Assembly: GCF_947496725.1 (NCBI RefSeq)
Contig: NZ_CANMDS010000006.1
Location: forward strand, 124,001 to 188,000
DNA length: 64,000 bases
Source: an uncultured Dokdonia sp.
GTDB taxonomy: Bacteria > Bacteroidota > Bacteroidia > Flavobacteriales > Flavobacteriaceae
Reading direction: 5' to 3'
Under the pieces are notes generated by a model, which saw only the letters and a list, made by a program, of their open reading frames with translations, had not been told where the DNA came from and did not search any database. A program made the position numbers and the translations under genes. The stretch's first letter is position 1. Every line of letters starts with the position of its first letter. This document shows, in pieces, positions 1-8,313 of the stretch.

Positions 1-2
1 TA

Positions 3-716
3 ATCAGGTTGAGTTATGTGGTGCGGCCACTACTGGCACTTACTCTTAAGGGTAATCGCTATGAAGACCCTATAGACGGTAAGACCTTTAAAAAATTCTT
101 GCCTTATGGATATGGCACTCCTAGAGAAAATGTACTCTCACCATCTACCCTTTCGCTAGAGCGTCACAGACTTTTATGGCTATGGCTACAGCGTGAGACA
201 GATTTTTTTAAAGCAGAAAGAAAAGTACTTCACTTTGCTCCAGAGCAAGCTTTTTATAAACGCTTTCGCGAAAGCGCACACCTAGATTACACCACTACAG
301 ATCTTAACTCTCCACTGGCAGATGTTAAGGCAGATATTTGTGATTTACCATTTGCCGAAAATAGTTTTGACCTCATTTTTTGTAACCACGTACTTGAGCA
401 CATACCTGATGACACAAAGGCAATGCAAGAATTGTATAGAGTGTTGAGCCCTGGCGGGATGGCGATATTACAAATCCCTCAAGAATTAAACAGAGCAACC
501 ACCTTTGAAGATAACACCATCACAGACCGTGATGAGCGCGCAAAAATCTTTGGACAATACGACCACGTGCGTGTTTATGGAAGAGATTATTTTGAAAAGC
601 TTAGAACCATAGGTTTTAAGGTAGACGAAGTAGATTATACAACTATCCTAACCCCAGAAGAGGTAGACCGTTATCGTCTTGCTCCTGGCGAGATTATACC
701 TGTTTGCTATAAGTAA
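3..716 (+). CDS. SAM-dependent methyltransferase (5' end outside window)
   Basis: Class I methyltransferase of the Methyltransf_11 type. The reading frame is open to the left edge, so the true start lies outside the window; a TTG at 9 is the first start-like codon inside it. Visible motifs are the post-motif segment DICDLPFAENSFDLIFCNHVLEHI (two halves: DLPF and NHVLEHI) and LSPGGMAILQIP, typical of SAM-binding Rossmann folds. The substrate cannot be told. A 16-bp copy of the window-wide palindrome lies in frame at 261-276 and encodes RFRES. It converges on apbE with only 3 bases between them. Confidence 0.85.
   Translation: MRLSYVVRPLLALTLKGNRYEDPIDGKTFKKFLPYGYGTPRENVLSPSTLSLERHRLLWLWLQRETDFFKAERKVLHFAPEQAFYKRFRESAHLDYTTTDLNSPLADVKADICDLPFAENSFDLIFCNHVLEHIPDDTKAMQELYRVLSPGGMAILQIPQELNRATTFEDNTITDRDERAKIFGQYDHVRVYGRDYFEKLRTIGFKVDEVDYTTILTPEEVDRYRLAPGEIIPVCYK
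261..276. repeat. Palindromic repeat, 16 bp, inside methyltransferase gene
   Basis: Perfect 16-bp palindrome CGCTTTCGCGAAAGCG. It is read in the FRES frame within the coding sequence. Confidence 0.95.
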
Positions 717-719
717 TAG

Positions 720-1718
720 TTACTTCTGTATATATTGGTTAAAACCAGGAGTCATAAAAACACCTCCATCATACACGAGATAGGCTTCTATATTTTGACC
801 TTTTAAGGCCTCTTTTGAGCGCTCAAGCCCCATTGCCATACAAGAAGTTGCCCAAGCATCTGCCGTGGCACAATCATCTGCTATAATGGTTGCACTAAGC
901 ACATCACTACGCTCTGCAGAACCCGTAAGTGGGTTTATGGTATGTACGTATTGTTTACCCGTAGCTTTGTCAACGCGATTCTTTCGGTAGTTTCCAGAGC
1001 CAGCCATTGCTTTGTCTGTAAGGCTTACGAGAACTGATGCCGTTCTGTCTGTCACTTTAGAATCTAGATTTTCTATTCCTACTGTCCAGCGTTGTTCTTT
1101 ATTTAGGTTGGCCCCTGCAGCTACTATCTCTCCACCTATATCTACGAGGTAGTTATTAAACCCCTTTGAACCCATATAAGCTGCCACTCTATCTACTCCA
1201 TATCCTTTTGCGACGGCATTAAAATCAAAATAAATAGTTGATGCGGCCTTACTTATCGTTCCATCTTCTTGTAATTGTACTTTACTCCAACCTACATACT
1301 GCATTAATGAGTCTAATGTAGGCTCATTTAGTGTTTCTAAGGCTTCTGTATCCCCAAAACCATAAGCATTACGCAATGTTCCTACTGTAGGATCAAAGTA
1401 GCCTGAGGTGGCTTTATTTAGCTTTCGCGAAAGCGTAAATACGTCCTTAAACATAGCATCTACAACAACCGTAGTATCACCTCTATTTATTTTTGAGATA
1501 TCACTTTGCGGAATGTACGTGCTTAGTGACTGGTTTACCGCTGCTACCACAGAGTCTATACCTTTTTTAATTTGTGGAGCCTCTGCTACCTCTCCAAAGT
1601 ATTTTACTCCATAACTAGTACCAAAAGCGTTGCCTGCGATTGTAATCTCGTCTGGGGTTTGTGACTGTTTGCAAGCTAGAAAACTTACAGCAATAAGAAA
1701 TGATAGAAGTATGCGCAT
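720..1718 (-). CDS. apbE: FAD:protein FMN transferase ApbE (lipoprotein)
   Basis: Transfers FMN from FAD onto a threonine of partner proteins; the natural clients in this window are NqrB and NqrC. The protein has 332 residues, the usual family length, with an N-terminal lipoprotein signal ending in SFLAC, which places it on the periplasmic side of the inner membrane. Family landmarks include YFDPTVG, FDFNAVAKGYGVD, the glycine-rich DIGGEI and HTINPLTG. It overlaps the upstream 120-residue gene by one base (TAATG), so the two are co-transcribed. A palindrome copy in frame (1421-1434) encodes LSRK. Confidence 0.93.
   Translation of the reverse strand: MRILLSFLIAVSFLACKQSQTPDEITIAGNAFGTSYGVKYFGEVAEAPQIKKGIDSVVAAVNQSLSTYIPQSDISKINRGDTTVVVDAMFKDVFTLSRKLNKATSGYFDPTVGTLRNAYGFGDTEALETLNEPTLDSLMQYVGWSKVQLQEDGTISKAASTIYFDFNAVAKGYGVDRVAAYMGSKGFNNYLVDIGGEIVAAGANLNKEQRWTVGIENLDSKVTDRTASVLVSLTDKAMAGSGNYRKNRVDKATGKQYVHTINPLTGSAERSDVLSATIIADDCATADAWATSCMAMGLERSKEALKGQNIEAYLVYDGGVFMTPGFNQYIQK
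1421..1434. repeat. Palindromic repeat, 14 bp, inside apbE
   Basis: Perfect GCTTTCGCGAAAGC, read in the LSRK frame on the minus strand. Confidence 0.95.
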
Positions 1719-2080
1719 TATTGTATCTCTTGAAGTCCGTTATAAATCTCTCTGTAAGCCGAATCTTTTTCTACCGGCTTTTGATAATTGTCTCCGTGAC
1801 CTAGCCCTACCCCAGCATAAAATGTACGTGCTTCAAATTTGAGTGCGTGATCACGCATTTTTATCATAAAAGCCTCATCATACACATTTGCATCTTCTGG
1901 AAATGTACGCGCTCTTACGATTACAAAATGTAATTTTTTATCCTTGAGAGCCACAAACTGCGGGTCCTTTTTAAGCTTAGAATTTACTGCCATAAACTCA
2001 AAGCCTTGACTCTTTAAATCTTCTCCTACGATGTTCATCGCAAGGTTGTGAAGCTCTTGTTCTGTAAGAAGTTCTGCCAT
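1718..2080 (-). CDS. Conserved 120-residue soluble protein linked to apbE
   Basis: Small cytoplasmic-looking protein without signal peptide or membrane segment. As far as I know, relatives in Flavobacteriaceae are often labelled 'Na+-translocating NADH-quinone reductase subunit F', but there is no CxxxxxCxxC iron-sulfur motif and no flavin or NAD site, and a genuine nqrF lies at 8314-9621. It overlaps apbE by one base, which ties it to NQR maturation or to redox metabolism only by context. A TATCTTTG promoter element ends 4 nt before the ATG, suggesting a leaderless transcript. Function unknown. Confidence 0.85.
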   Translation of the reverse strand: MAELLTEQELHNLAMNIVGEDLKSQGFEFMAVNSKLKKDPQFVALKDKKLHFVIVRARTFPEDANVYDEAFMIKMRDHALKFEARTFYAGVGLGHGDNYQKPVEKDSAYREIYNGLQEIQ

Positions 2081-2084
2081 ATTA

Positions 2085-2092
2085 CAAAGATA
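2085..2092 (-). promoter_or_regulatory. -7 promoter element (TATCTTTG) for the apbE unit
   Basis: It matches the Bacteroidota -7 consensus TAnnTTTG on the minus strand and ends 4 nt before the ATG at 2080, so transcription probably starts at or next to the start codon. No clear -33 TTG is seen. Confidence 0.5.
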
Positions 2093-2145
2093 ATTATTGC
2101 AGTTCTTACTTTACACATTTGCTCTTATTATTAAGACTATAGAGA

Positions 2146-2892
2146 CTACTTACTTTTAAAGTTGTTTAAAAAATCGCTGCGCTTGTTACGGGATACAGGC
2201 ACCTTATTATTTTCTGTAAGTTGGACGTACCCCTCATTGAGGTAAGCAATGATATGATCTAGATTGATAAGGTGCGATTTATGTACTTGATAAAACGTTG
2301 TTTTATCTAACATCTTTACAAAGTGGCCTATACTATTAGAGCTCAACATAGTTTTACCTTCTTCTAAATAGAGCTTTGTATACCCATCTACTCCTTCACA
2401 CCGTATGATGGACGGTATAGGGATAAACTCTAGTCCTTTTTGAGTGGGCACTACGATCTTCTTTTTTTGAAAATTTTGAACCCCTAGATTTGCGATAAGC
2501 TGCTTGTTTTTGGCCAAAGAATCCTTATGCTCTACGTTTTGAATAGCCTTGTGGACCGCCGTGATAAGATCATCCTTATCTGCTGGTTTTACTATGTAGC
2601 CTATAGCACAATGGCGTATTGCCTCGATGGCATACTCATCATAAGCAGTTACAAAAATGATTTCAAACGCTGGATTTGGAATAGACTTGAGCATATCAAA
2701 ACCTGTCATCTCCGGCATTGAGATATCTAAAAATATTACGTCGGGCTGTAACTCTTGTATTTCTGTAATGGCATTTTTGGGGCTTTGGCTCTCTCCCACA
2801 ATAGTCAATTGCGGACAATACCTCTCTAGCTTAGAACGTAAGATAGCAAGCGCCTTGCGCTCATCATCTACTAGGTATGCTCGTATGTTCAT
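2146..2892 (-). CDS. LytTR-family response regulator
   Basis: Two-component output protein of 248 residues. The receiver domain (about 1-125) has acidic DD at 9-10, the phospho-acceptor D56 in FLDISMP and a lysine in IVKPADK. The LytTR DNA-binding domain fills about 145-245 and ends in NKVPVSRNKR. Its start overlaps the end of the kinase gene by 29 bases, so the two are translationally linked. LytTR proteins bind paired 9-bp direct repeats about 21 bp apart; such a pair lies upstream of the OmpA-like gene (8177-8206), which makes that gene a candidate target (inference). Confidence 0.93.
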   Translation of the reverse strand: MNIRAYLVDDERKALAILRSKLERYCPQLTIVGESQSPKNAITEIQELQPDVIFLDISMPEMTGFDMLKSIPNPAFEIIFVTAYDEYAIEAIRHCAIGYIVKPADKDDLITAVHKAIQNVEHKDSLAKNKQLIANLGVQNFQKKKIVVPTQKGLEFIPIPSIIRCEGVDGYTKLYLEEGKTMLSSNSIGHFVKMLDKTTFYQVHKSHLINLDHIIAYLNEGYVQLTENNKVPVSRNKRSDFLNNFKSK

Positions 2893-3676
2893 CTTCTATG
2901 GGTTTAAAAATTAAAGTAGCTATCGCCCCCCCTGTATCTTTTCTATCTTCTAGTGTGTAGCTTACTTTCCAAGTATTACTGTATTCTAGTAGCTTGAGAC
3001 GATCTTGCAATACGCTAGACGACCTGTTATTAAGTTCTTTGCCGCTGTTATGAAATATTGCTTTAGACTTTACCAGTCCTATACCATCATCTATTATAGT
3101 GACCTTAAAAGAGTCTTCACTCACGTAGCCAAAATGAATCGCTACAGTGCCAGTAGTGGCTTTGTGAAAAATACCGTGATTTACAGCATTTTCAACTATA
3201 GGTTGCAACAACATTGTGGGTATAATGTCTTCCTCATCAAGCTCGGTATCTTTTGTGATGCTATAGTTAAGCTTGTCCTCAAATCGTAATTGCTCAATAG
3301 AGAGATAATTTTCTAACAAGGACATCTCTTGCGCTATGGTAATATTACGCTTTCGCGAAAGCGTAAAAAACGACCGTATTAATTTTGAAAACTTAGTCAA
3401 ATAAATCTCAGACAGCTCTACCTCATTGCGCTGTATATAATATTGAATTGCATTGAGAGAATTATGCACAAAATGCGGATTCATTTGTGAGCGTAGCGCT
3501 TGGAGTTCTAGGGCGTGTTGTTGTCGCTCACTCATAATCTGATTTTCATACTTTTCTTTAACCAGTTTATTTCTCTGCTTTATAAATACTGTAAAAATAA
3601 AAATGAGCGCACCAATAATCGCCAAAATGGAGAACACTGAAATTAGTAAAACAGAATCTATCTTTTCTGAGGACAT
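2864..3676 (-). CDS. LytS/YehU-type sensor histidine kinase
   Basis: 270-residue His_kinase family protein with one N-terminal membrane segment (about 8-32), a short coiled linker, and the phospho-acceptor box MNPHFVHNSLNAI with H68. The ATP-binding domain has LLQPIVENAVNHGI and a DDGIGL motif. It has almost no extracellular sensor, so sensing may rely on the neighbouring membrane protein, whose gene overlaps it by 19 bases. A 22-bp palindrome copy in frame encodes TLSRKRN between the H-box and the ATPase domain. Confidence 0.93.
   Translation of the reverse strand: MSSEKIDSVLLISVFSILAIIGALIFIFTVFIKQRNKLVKEKYENQIMSERQQHALELQALRSQMNPHFVHNSLNAIQYYIQRNEVELSEIYLTKFSKLIRSFFTLSRKRNITIAQEMSLLENYLSIEQLRFEDKLNYSITKDTELDEEDIIPTMLLQPIVENAVNHGIFHKATTGTVAIHFGYVSEDSFKVTIIDDGIGLVKSKAIFHNSGKELNNRSSSVLQDRLKLLEYSNTWKVSYTLEDRKDTGGAIATLIFKPIEDEHTSIPSR
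3345..3366. repeat. Palindromic repeat, 22 bp, inside LytS-type kinase gene
   Basis: Perfect palindrome, core ACGCTTTCGCGAAAGCGT with TT/AA extensions, read in the LSRKR frame. Confidence 0.95.
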
Positions 3677-4275
3677 AAAAATGCTATTGAAAAAAAGCCA
3701 TACAAAAGAACATTAACAACTACCAGAATAAGGTAGACCACGTTACGACTAGGTAAAAAATCTTTAGTAAGACTGAATGTTATAGGTAAATAACCTAAAG
3801 TAAAAATTAATATGCCTGTGACAATCCAAAAAGCTGGTAACCTAATAAAATCTATTAATTCATTTGATTTTATAAGAGAGATATAAAACAAAATGGAAAG
3901 TAAAAACATTATCATCGTTCCAACTGTAGACTGAATCTTTAACTCTCCAGTTATTTTCTCAAGTATCAAGCTAAAAATTAATGAAACAACATAGCATACA
4001 CCCAGTAAAGCGACAAGTTTATTCTTGCTAAGAATTTTATAAAACCAACTTATAAAAAATAGATATGTAACTATATCAAATAAGGTGTACAATAGTTTAT
4101 CAATACTGCTTATCCCATTGAAATGAGAGCAAACTTCAATTAAAACCACAAATAACATATAAAAGGGAAAGTAAACCAGACTTCCTAGCTTAAGCTTTTT
4201 CCAACGCCAAAAAGATATGATTGCAGATAAGAACAAGACAAGCTTTGTCACAATTAACAAAATATCACTCATCAT
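3658..4275 (-). CDS. Polytopic membrane protein, first gene of the LytS/LytTR unit
   Basis: 205-residue protein made almost entirely of hydrophobic helices (I count about six, e.g. LVYFPFYMLFVVLIEV, YVVSLIFSLIL, FWIVTGILIFTLGYL and VVYLILVVVNVLLYGFF). It has no recognised enzyme motif. It overlaps the kinase gene by 19 bases, as if all three proteins are made in fixed ratio. Inference: it is the membrane sensor or input partner of the kinase, resembling the 7TM input domains fused to related kinases elsewhere. Not recognised as a named family. Confidence 0.8.
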   Translation of the reverse strand: MMSDILLIVTKLVLFLSAIISFWRWKKLKLGSLVYFPFYMLFVVLIEVCSHFNGISSIDKLLYTLFDIVTYLFFISWFYKILSKNKLVALLGVCYVVSLIFSLILEKITGELKIQSTVGTMIMFLLSILFYISLIKSNELIDFIRLPAFWIVTGILIFTLGYLPITFSLTKDFLPSRNVVYLILVVVNVLLYGFFSIAFLCPQKR

Positions 4276-4296
4276 TAATTTGCTGTTTTAAATATA

Positions 4297-4821
4297 CTAA
4301 TTGGAACCTCCTTCAACAGGCTGCGCATCATCTGGCTCTTTACCCATAGGGTCTAATTTATCGTAATAAGCACTTGGGTATTCCAGTTTCTCATAATCTA
4401 AAATAGAAGGGAAGTCTGAGTCATTGTTACTAGGATCTGGGGTTGCGTGCATCGCTTGAAAAAAAATAGTTGATCTTGGGATATTCTTTGCATCATTCTT
4501 TGCACCAAAGTATATCACTGCTCCAGGATTTTGTTTTCCCTGTGCAATAGCTTCTTTTTTTATATTGATCAAATATTTTTGCAAATCATCAATATCCTTA
4601 ACAATGACACCTACATTATCTGGCTCTCCGTTTTGATATTGACCTTCTACACCTACAGTAATATACTTATGCTGGTTATTAAAATAAGTTTGTTGTAATT
4701 GATATGCGTCGTTTTCACTTATTATATGTTGAGGGTCTGGGGCGCCGCTCGGACAGTCACAACAAGAGACTGTGACAAAACCCAGCACCGACCACAAGGC
4801 GATTAATTTTAATTTTTTCAT
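4297..4821 (-). CDS. Hypothetical lipoprotein
   Basis: 174 residues starting MKKLKLIALWSVLGFVTVSCC, a clear lipoprotein signal with the cysteine at about 20. The mature part is soluble and mixed alpha/beta, with a GAVIYFGAKND segment and a proline-rich C terminus. No known domain recognised. It lies 21 bases upstream of the membrane gene of the LytS/LytTR unit and could be co-transcribed with it. A 12-bp palindrome TCACTATAGTGA lies about 95 bases upstream of its start. Confidence 0.75.
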   Translation of the reverse strand: MKKLKLIALWSVLGFVTVSCCDCPSGAPDPQHIISENDAYQLQQTYFNNQHKYITVGVEGQYQNGEPDNVGVIVKDIDDLQKYLINIKKEAIAQGKQNPGAVIYFGAKNDAKNIPRSTIFFQAMHATPDPSNNDSDFPSILDYEKLEYPSAYYDKLDPMGKEPDDAQPVEGGSN

Positions 4822-4982
4822 ATTAGAATGGTTAGTTAGTTATGTTTAAATATAGCTAAATATTACTGTTTAATATTCAAGCACGTAAATAGGCTTATTT
4901 TAAAAGTTATCCCTATCACTATAGTGACCCGCTCGTCTATTCAAATAAATGACAAAGAAAAGCGAGTCAAATAAGTTTTCTC

Positions 4983-6284
4983 TTAAAAATCACAAAGATC
5001 AAAACACTCAGATGCATCAAAAGTCTCCACATCTCCTATAGTATTCTTATCACTTGTATTATACGTGCCATTAAAATCTACAAAAAGATCTGTATCCTGA
5101 TTTGCATTAGGCGCAGGAGTAGTCCAACTAGTATTACCGGCATAAGAAATCCCTTGTAAACCATAAGCAAATCCTGATACTGCTCTTACCTCCATAAAGT
5201 TGCTTGTTGCCCAAAATTGAGAACTACACTCACTATCTATATCTTCATCTACTTCTCTATTTGAAAAATCTACACCACCCGCAGCATTTTCACCGTCGGC
5301 TCCAGCATTTCCTCCTAAAAAATATTGTAGATTGAACGACCAACTCCCTCCGGATTTAGAAAAGCTCTGTGTCTTAGCATTATGAGGATCACCTCTCTCT
5401 GCAACAAGCATTTCATTGAAGGAACTTGAAAATGCAATATCTGTGATAGTGCTTTGAGAACCCGCTACTCCAGAAATTTCAAGACTCGCGGCAACATTAT
5501 TAAAACTGCCATCTGGATTGAGTGTAACAGAGTATATACTTCTTTCTGGATTTGGCATTATTGCTACTCTTGGAAAGTAAACTTTTGCGACTCCACTCTC
5601 ATAATTAACTCCAATTCCCCAAACTCGTTCTTCTTGATTTACAATACCTGCCGAACCTCCATCTGGAGACCAAGGGTCATAGGTCTCAATTAAATTACCT
5701 TGCATATCATATCTGTATATATTCCCATCTTCTAGGTTTGAGACAAAAAGTTGATCATTCAACTTGTCATAAGCTATGTTTCCTAAACCATTTAGAGTTC
5801 CGCCTGTATTAGGGACAGTAAAAAATGGAACTGCTGTCCAGCTTGGTCCTGTACATTTATACACTTGTCCACTTACAACATTTGAAGCCGGTGAAGGAAA
5901 AACACCTTGTTGATATATATTAGAAGATGCTAAGTAAATATTTTCATCACTATCTATAGCTATCCCAAATACCTGCCCTATATTTTCGGGTGTCCAGTTT
6001 GCTGGGTGTATAGTTTCAGATGGTGTATTTAGCCCTGGTCCCCAATCATCACCTATCGGAGCCTGAGAGTTGTAACGCGTGTCAAAAATAACACCTACAG
6101 GTTCATTAGATTCTGCGGCATAACAAGTAGCTACTGTAAAGCCTGAATTTGCTTTATTAGCTTCAAAAGGCACACAAGAGACCCCATCTACAGATTCTAA
6201 TTCATACCCACACTCATCGTCACTACAGCTCACTCCTAGAATGGCTAGTGACATCATTATTGTTATTTTATATATTGTTTTCAT
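4983..6284 (-). CDS. Secreted beta-propeller-like lipoprotein
   Basis: 433 residues with a lipoprotein signal (LAILGVSC). The mature protein has repeated blades of the NHL/SMP-30 style, such as FGIAIDSDENIYLAS, LGNIAYDKLNDQLFVSN and ITDIAFSSSFNEMLVAERG, and many cysteines near both ends (DDECGYEL, SECSSQ, ASECFDLCDF). Probably a surface or periplasmic six- to seven-bladed propeller; ligand unknown. It is separated from the upstream OmpA-like gene by a strong terminator, so it needs its own promoter or read-through. Confidence 0.75.
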   Translation of the reverse strand: MKTIYKITIMMSLAILGVSCSDDECGYELESVDGVSCVPFEANKANSGFTVATCYAAESNEPVGVIFDTRYNSQAPIGDDWGPGLNTPSETIHPANWTPENIGQVFGIAIDSDENIYLASSNIYQQGVFPSPASNVVSGQVYKCTGPSWTAVPFFTVPNTGGTLNGLGNIAYDKLNDQLFVSNLEDGNIYRYDMQGNLIETYDPWSPDGGSAGIVNQEERVWGIGVNYESGVAKVYFPRVAIMPNPERSIYSVTLNPDGSFNNVAASLEISGVAGSQSTITDIAFSSSFNEMLVAERGDPHNAKTQSFSKSGGSWSFNLQYFLGGNAGADGENAAGGVDFSNREVDEDIDSECSSQFWATSNFMEVRAVSGFAYGLQGISYAGNTSWTTPAPNANQDTDLFVDFNGTYNTSDKNTIGDVETFDASECFDLCDF

Positions 6285-6305
6285 TTTATTTTTAGATTAA
6301 AAAAA

Positions 6306-6382
6306 GGACCGCTTTATCTAAGCTAATTATCAACACCTTATCAGATCATAGTTCAACAATGATTGTTGTGATAGAGCAGTCC
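6306..6382 (-). terminator. Terminator with long stem after the OmpA-like gene
   Basis: Outer stem GGACCGCTTTATC (6306-6318) pairs with GATAGAGCAGTCC (6370-6382) with one mismatch and one G-T pair. A second hairpin CAACAATGATTGTTG (6354-6368) sits inside it. On the minus strand a run of seven T follows. It lies 20 bases after the stop of the OmpA-like gene. Confidence 0.75.
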
Positions 6383-6401
6383 CTTTGGCTAACACTTAAT
6401 T

Positions 6402-8108
6402 TTAATTACAGATTACTTTCATCTCTGTGCGTCTGTTTATTTGGTGTTTTGTCTCACTACAAGAAACACCATCTGCACACTCATTAAGTAATCTTGACTC
6501 ACCGTATCCCTTACCTGTGATTTTGCTTCGGCTTACACCTTGCGAGACTACATAGTCTACAGCGGCATTTGCTCTGTTTTGAGATAGCGTTTGATTATAA
6601 GAGTCTGAAGCTCTAGAATCTGTATGCGAGCTTACCTCTACACGTATACCAGGATTATCTTTCATAAACTGTGCAAGCCTATTAAGCTCTGGTCGTGCAT
6701 CTGGACGGATATCATATTTATCCAGATCATATAAAATATTATTAAGTGTAATGGCTTTACCACACTCTGCTTCTTCTAGACAGATCTCAAGTTTTACAAA
6801 GAGTGTTGTACTTCTGTCATACTCGGCTGGGTTTATTGTAACCGTTTGAGAAAAGTATTTATCTTTCTTACCTCTCAACTCATAAGAGCCACGTTGTCCT
6901 ATATGTAATATGTAGGTGCCATTCCCATCTGTGATTGTACTTTTTTGTTCTGCAGCTGTGAGGTTTTTTATAATGACATCTACACCAGGTAGTCCAGTTG
7001 CGGTATTACAGATAACGGCTTTACCCTGAAGAATAAAGTTCTCGTCTTCATAAAGAATCTCCTTTTGTAAAGTCTGTCCTTCTTTAAACTCAGAGGCACC
7101 TGCATTGTTACTAGTTAGACCCACCTCATAAAGTTGCCCATCTATAGCATAATCATCTTTTGCTATGTCATTAAACACTACTATACCAAATGTATTTGTA
7201 GTTCCAGTTTGCACTATATTACCTGCACTATCACGCAAAGCAACATCAGTATCAGGTAGTACTTGTCTTGTAAACTTATCACGAGCTGTCACCGCTAGCG
7301 AGTACTTCTCACAAGTAGTACAACACTTATTATCGTGCTTAGATTTTAACTTTATAGTTAACCCTGCAAATACTCCCACAGATGATATATCGTGTTCACA
7401 AGCTTCTGCTCGCGTGTAAATATCACCGGTGAGACTGCTACCCTGCTCTGAAATAGTAGCATCATAATATCTAGCAGCCATACCACCATCAAGACTCTCT
7501 TGTACACCAAAATGTCTCATATAGTAAGCTCCTGCGTGTATGCCAAAAGTTTGATTAAAGAAATAGGTAAATCTCAGTTGGGCTTTACCCGTAAGAACAC
7601 TACCCTCATCATAACCTGCGTGAAAGTTCAGTCGATCATTTATAACAGTATTCTCTCTCAACTCAGTCAGTCCGCCTTTTATACTAGCAAGACCACCTCT
7701 AAGGTTTAGCTCTGCCTTGAACTTATTACTGGGTGACACATACTGAAAGTTAGGTCCTATACCATAAAAGAATCTAGTAATACCATCCTCTCTCAAAGAG
7801 AAATCTGTGAGTGTTGTTCCTGAGATATCTATAAGATTATCTATAGGAAACGTGCTCTCTGGACTGTTTTTAATGTAATCTAGATCTAGCCCTATCCCAA
7901 ACCATCTCCAGTAATAGTCTACAGAGAGACCCAGTTCAATACCTCCTTGATAATCTATAAAAGGAGTATCATTATCATATGTAGGAAAATCATATCCTAC
8001 TCGGGGACTCAACTGCCAGTAATTGTGGTCAGGATGTGTCTGCGCTACACTCCCCCAAGTGCAAGCGAATACTACGAGTAGTACGACGGTTTTCATAAAT
8101 GCTTTCAT
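6402..8108 (-). CDS. OmpA-family outer membrane protein with carboxypeptidase-regulatory-like linker
   Basis: 568 residues: signal peptide ending GSVAQ, an N-terminal beta-barrel of about 25-245 (YWRWFGIGLDLDYI, RFTYFFNQTFGIHAGAYYM), a CxxC pair (KCCTTCEKYSL), two CarboxypepD_reg/SdrD-like modules (about 265-420), and a C-terminal OmpA peptidoglycan-binding domain (NILYDLDKYDIRPDA, SHTDSRAS, LSQNRA). It probably anchors the outer membrane to the cell wall. A second start 12 bases downstream (MKTVVLL, 8096) is equally plausible. Upstream lies a LytTR-type repeat pair, so regulation by the nearby LytS/LytTR system is likely. Confidence 0.9.
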   Translation of the reverse strand: MKAFMKTVVLLVVFACTWGSVAQTHPDHNYWQLSPRVGYDFPTYDNDTPFIDYQGGIELGLSVDYYWRWFGIGLDLDYIKNSPESTFPIDNLIDISGTTLTDFSLREDGITRFFYGIGPNFQYVSPSNKFKAELNLRGGLASIKGGLTELRENTVINDRLNFHAGYDEGSVLTGKAQLRFTYFFNQTFGIHAGAYYMRHFGVQESLDGGMAARYYDATISEQGSSLTGDIYTRAEACEHDISSVGVFAGLTIKLKSKHDNKCCTTCEKYSLAVTARDKFTRQVLPDTDVALRDSAGNIVQTGTTNTFGIVVFNDIAKDDYAIDGQLYEVGLTSNNAGASEFKEGQTLQKEILYEDENFILQGKAVICNTATGLPGVDVIIKNLTAAEQKSTITDGNGTYILHIGQRGSYELRGKKDKYFSQTVTINPAEYDRSTTLFVKLEICLEEAECGKAITLNNILYDLDKYDIRPDARPELNRLAQFMKDNPGIRVEVSSHTDSRASDSYNQTLSQNRANAAVDYVVSQGVSRSKITGKGYGESRLLNECADGVSCSETKHQINRRTEMKVICN

Positions 8109-8135
8109 AATTAAAAATTGTTGTTAATAATGATG

Positions 8136-8143
8136 CAAATATG
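8136..8143 (-). promoter_or_regulatory. Candidate -7 element (CATATTTG) of the OmpA-like gene
   Basis: One mismatch from TAnnTTTG on the minus strand, about 30 bases before the start. The LytTR-like repeats lie about 33 bases upstream of it, a usual place for an activator. Confidence 0.4.
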
Positions 8144-8176
8144 AACCAGTTACATAAGGTGTAAAATAGCCACTAC

Positions 8177-8206
8177 ACGAACGGTAGTTTTGAGTACAGC
8201 AACGGT
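8177..8206 (-). promoter_or_regulatory. LytTR-type direct-repeat operator
   Basis: On the minus strand ACCGTTGCT (8206-8198) and ACCGTTCGT (8185-8177) are direct repeats with starts 21 nt apart. They fit the known LytTR consensus of paired 9-mers [TA][AC][CA]GTTN[AG][TG] separated by 12-13 bp, with one mismatch in the first copy. Confidence 0.6.
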
Positions 8207-8230
8207 AATTTTAAAATGATAATAGATATG

Positions 8231-8250
8231 TACGCTTTCGCGAAAGCGTA
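8231..8250. repeat. Palindromic repeat, 20 bp, intergenic
   Basis: Perfect palindrome TACGCTTTCGCGAAAGCGTA, next to the terminator of the nqr operon. A shorter degenerate copy (TTTCGCGAAA core, 8291-8300) lies on the other side of that terminator. Confidence 0.95.
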
Positions 8251-8252
8251 TA

Positions 8253-8288
8253 AAAAAAACCCGATACATTGCTGTATCGGGTTTTTAG
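8253..8288 (-). terminator. Terminator of the nqr operon
   Basis: Perfect stem ACCCGATACA / TGTATCGGGT (8259-8268 and 8273-8282) with loop TTGC, flanked by A7 and T5, so it can work on both strands. It lies 25 bases after the nqrF stop. Confidence 0.9.
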
Positions 8289-8313
8289 GTTTTCGCGAAA
8301 GCGAAATTATATA

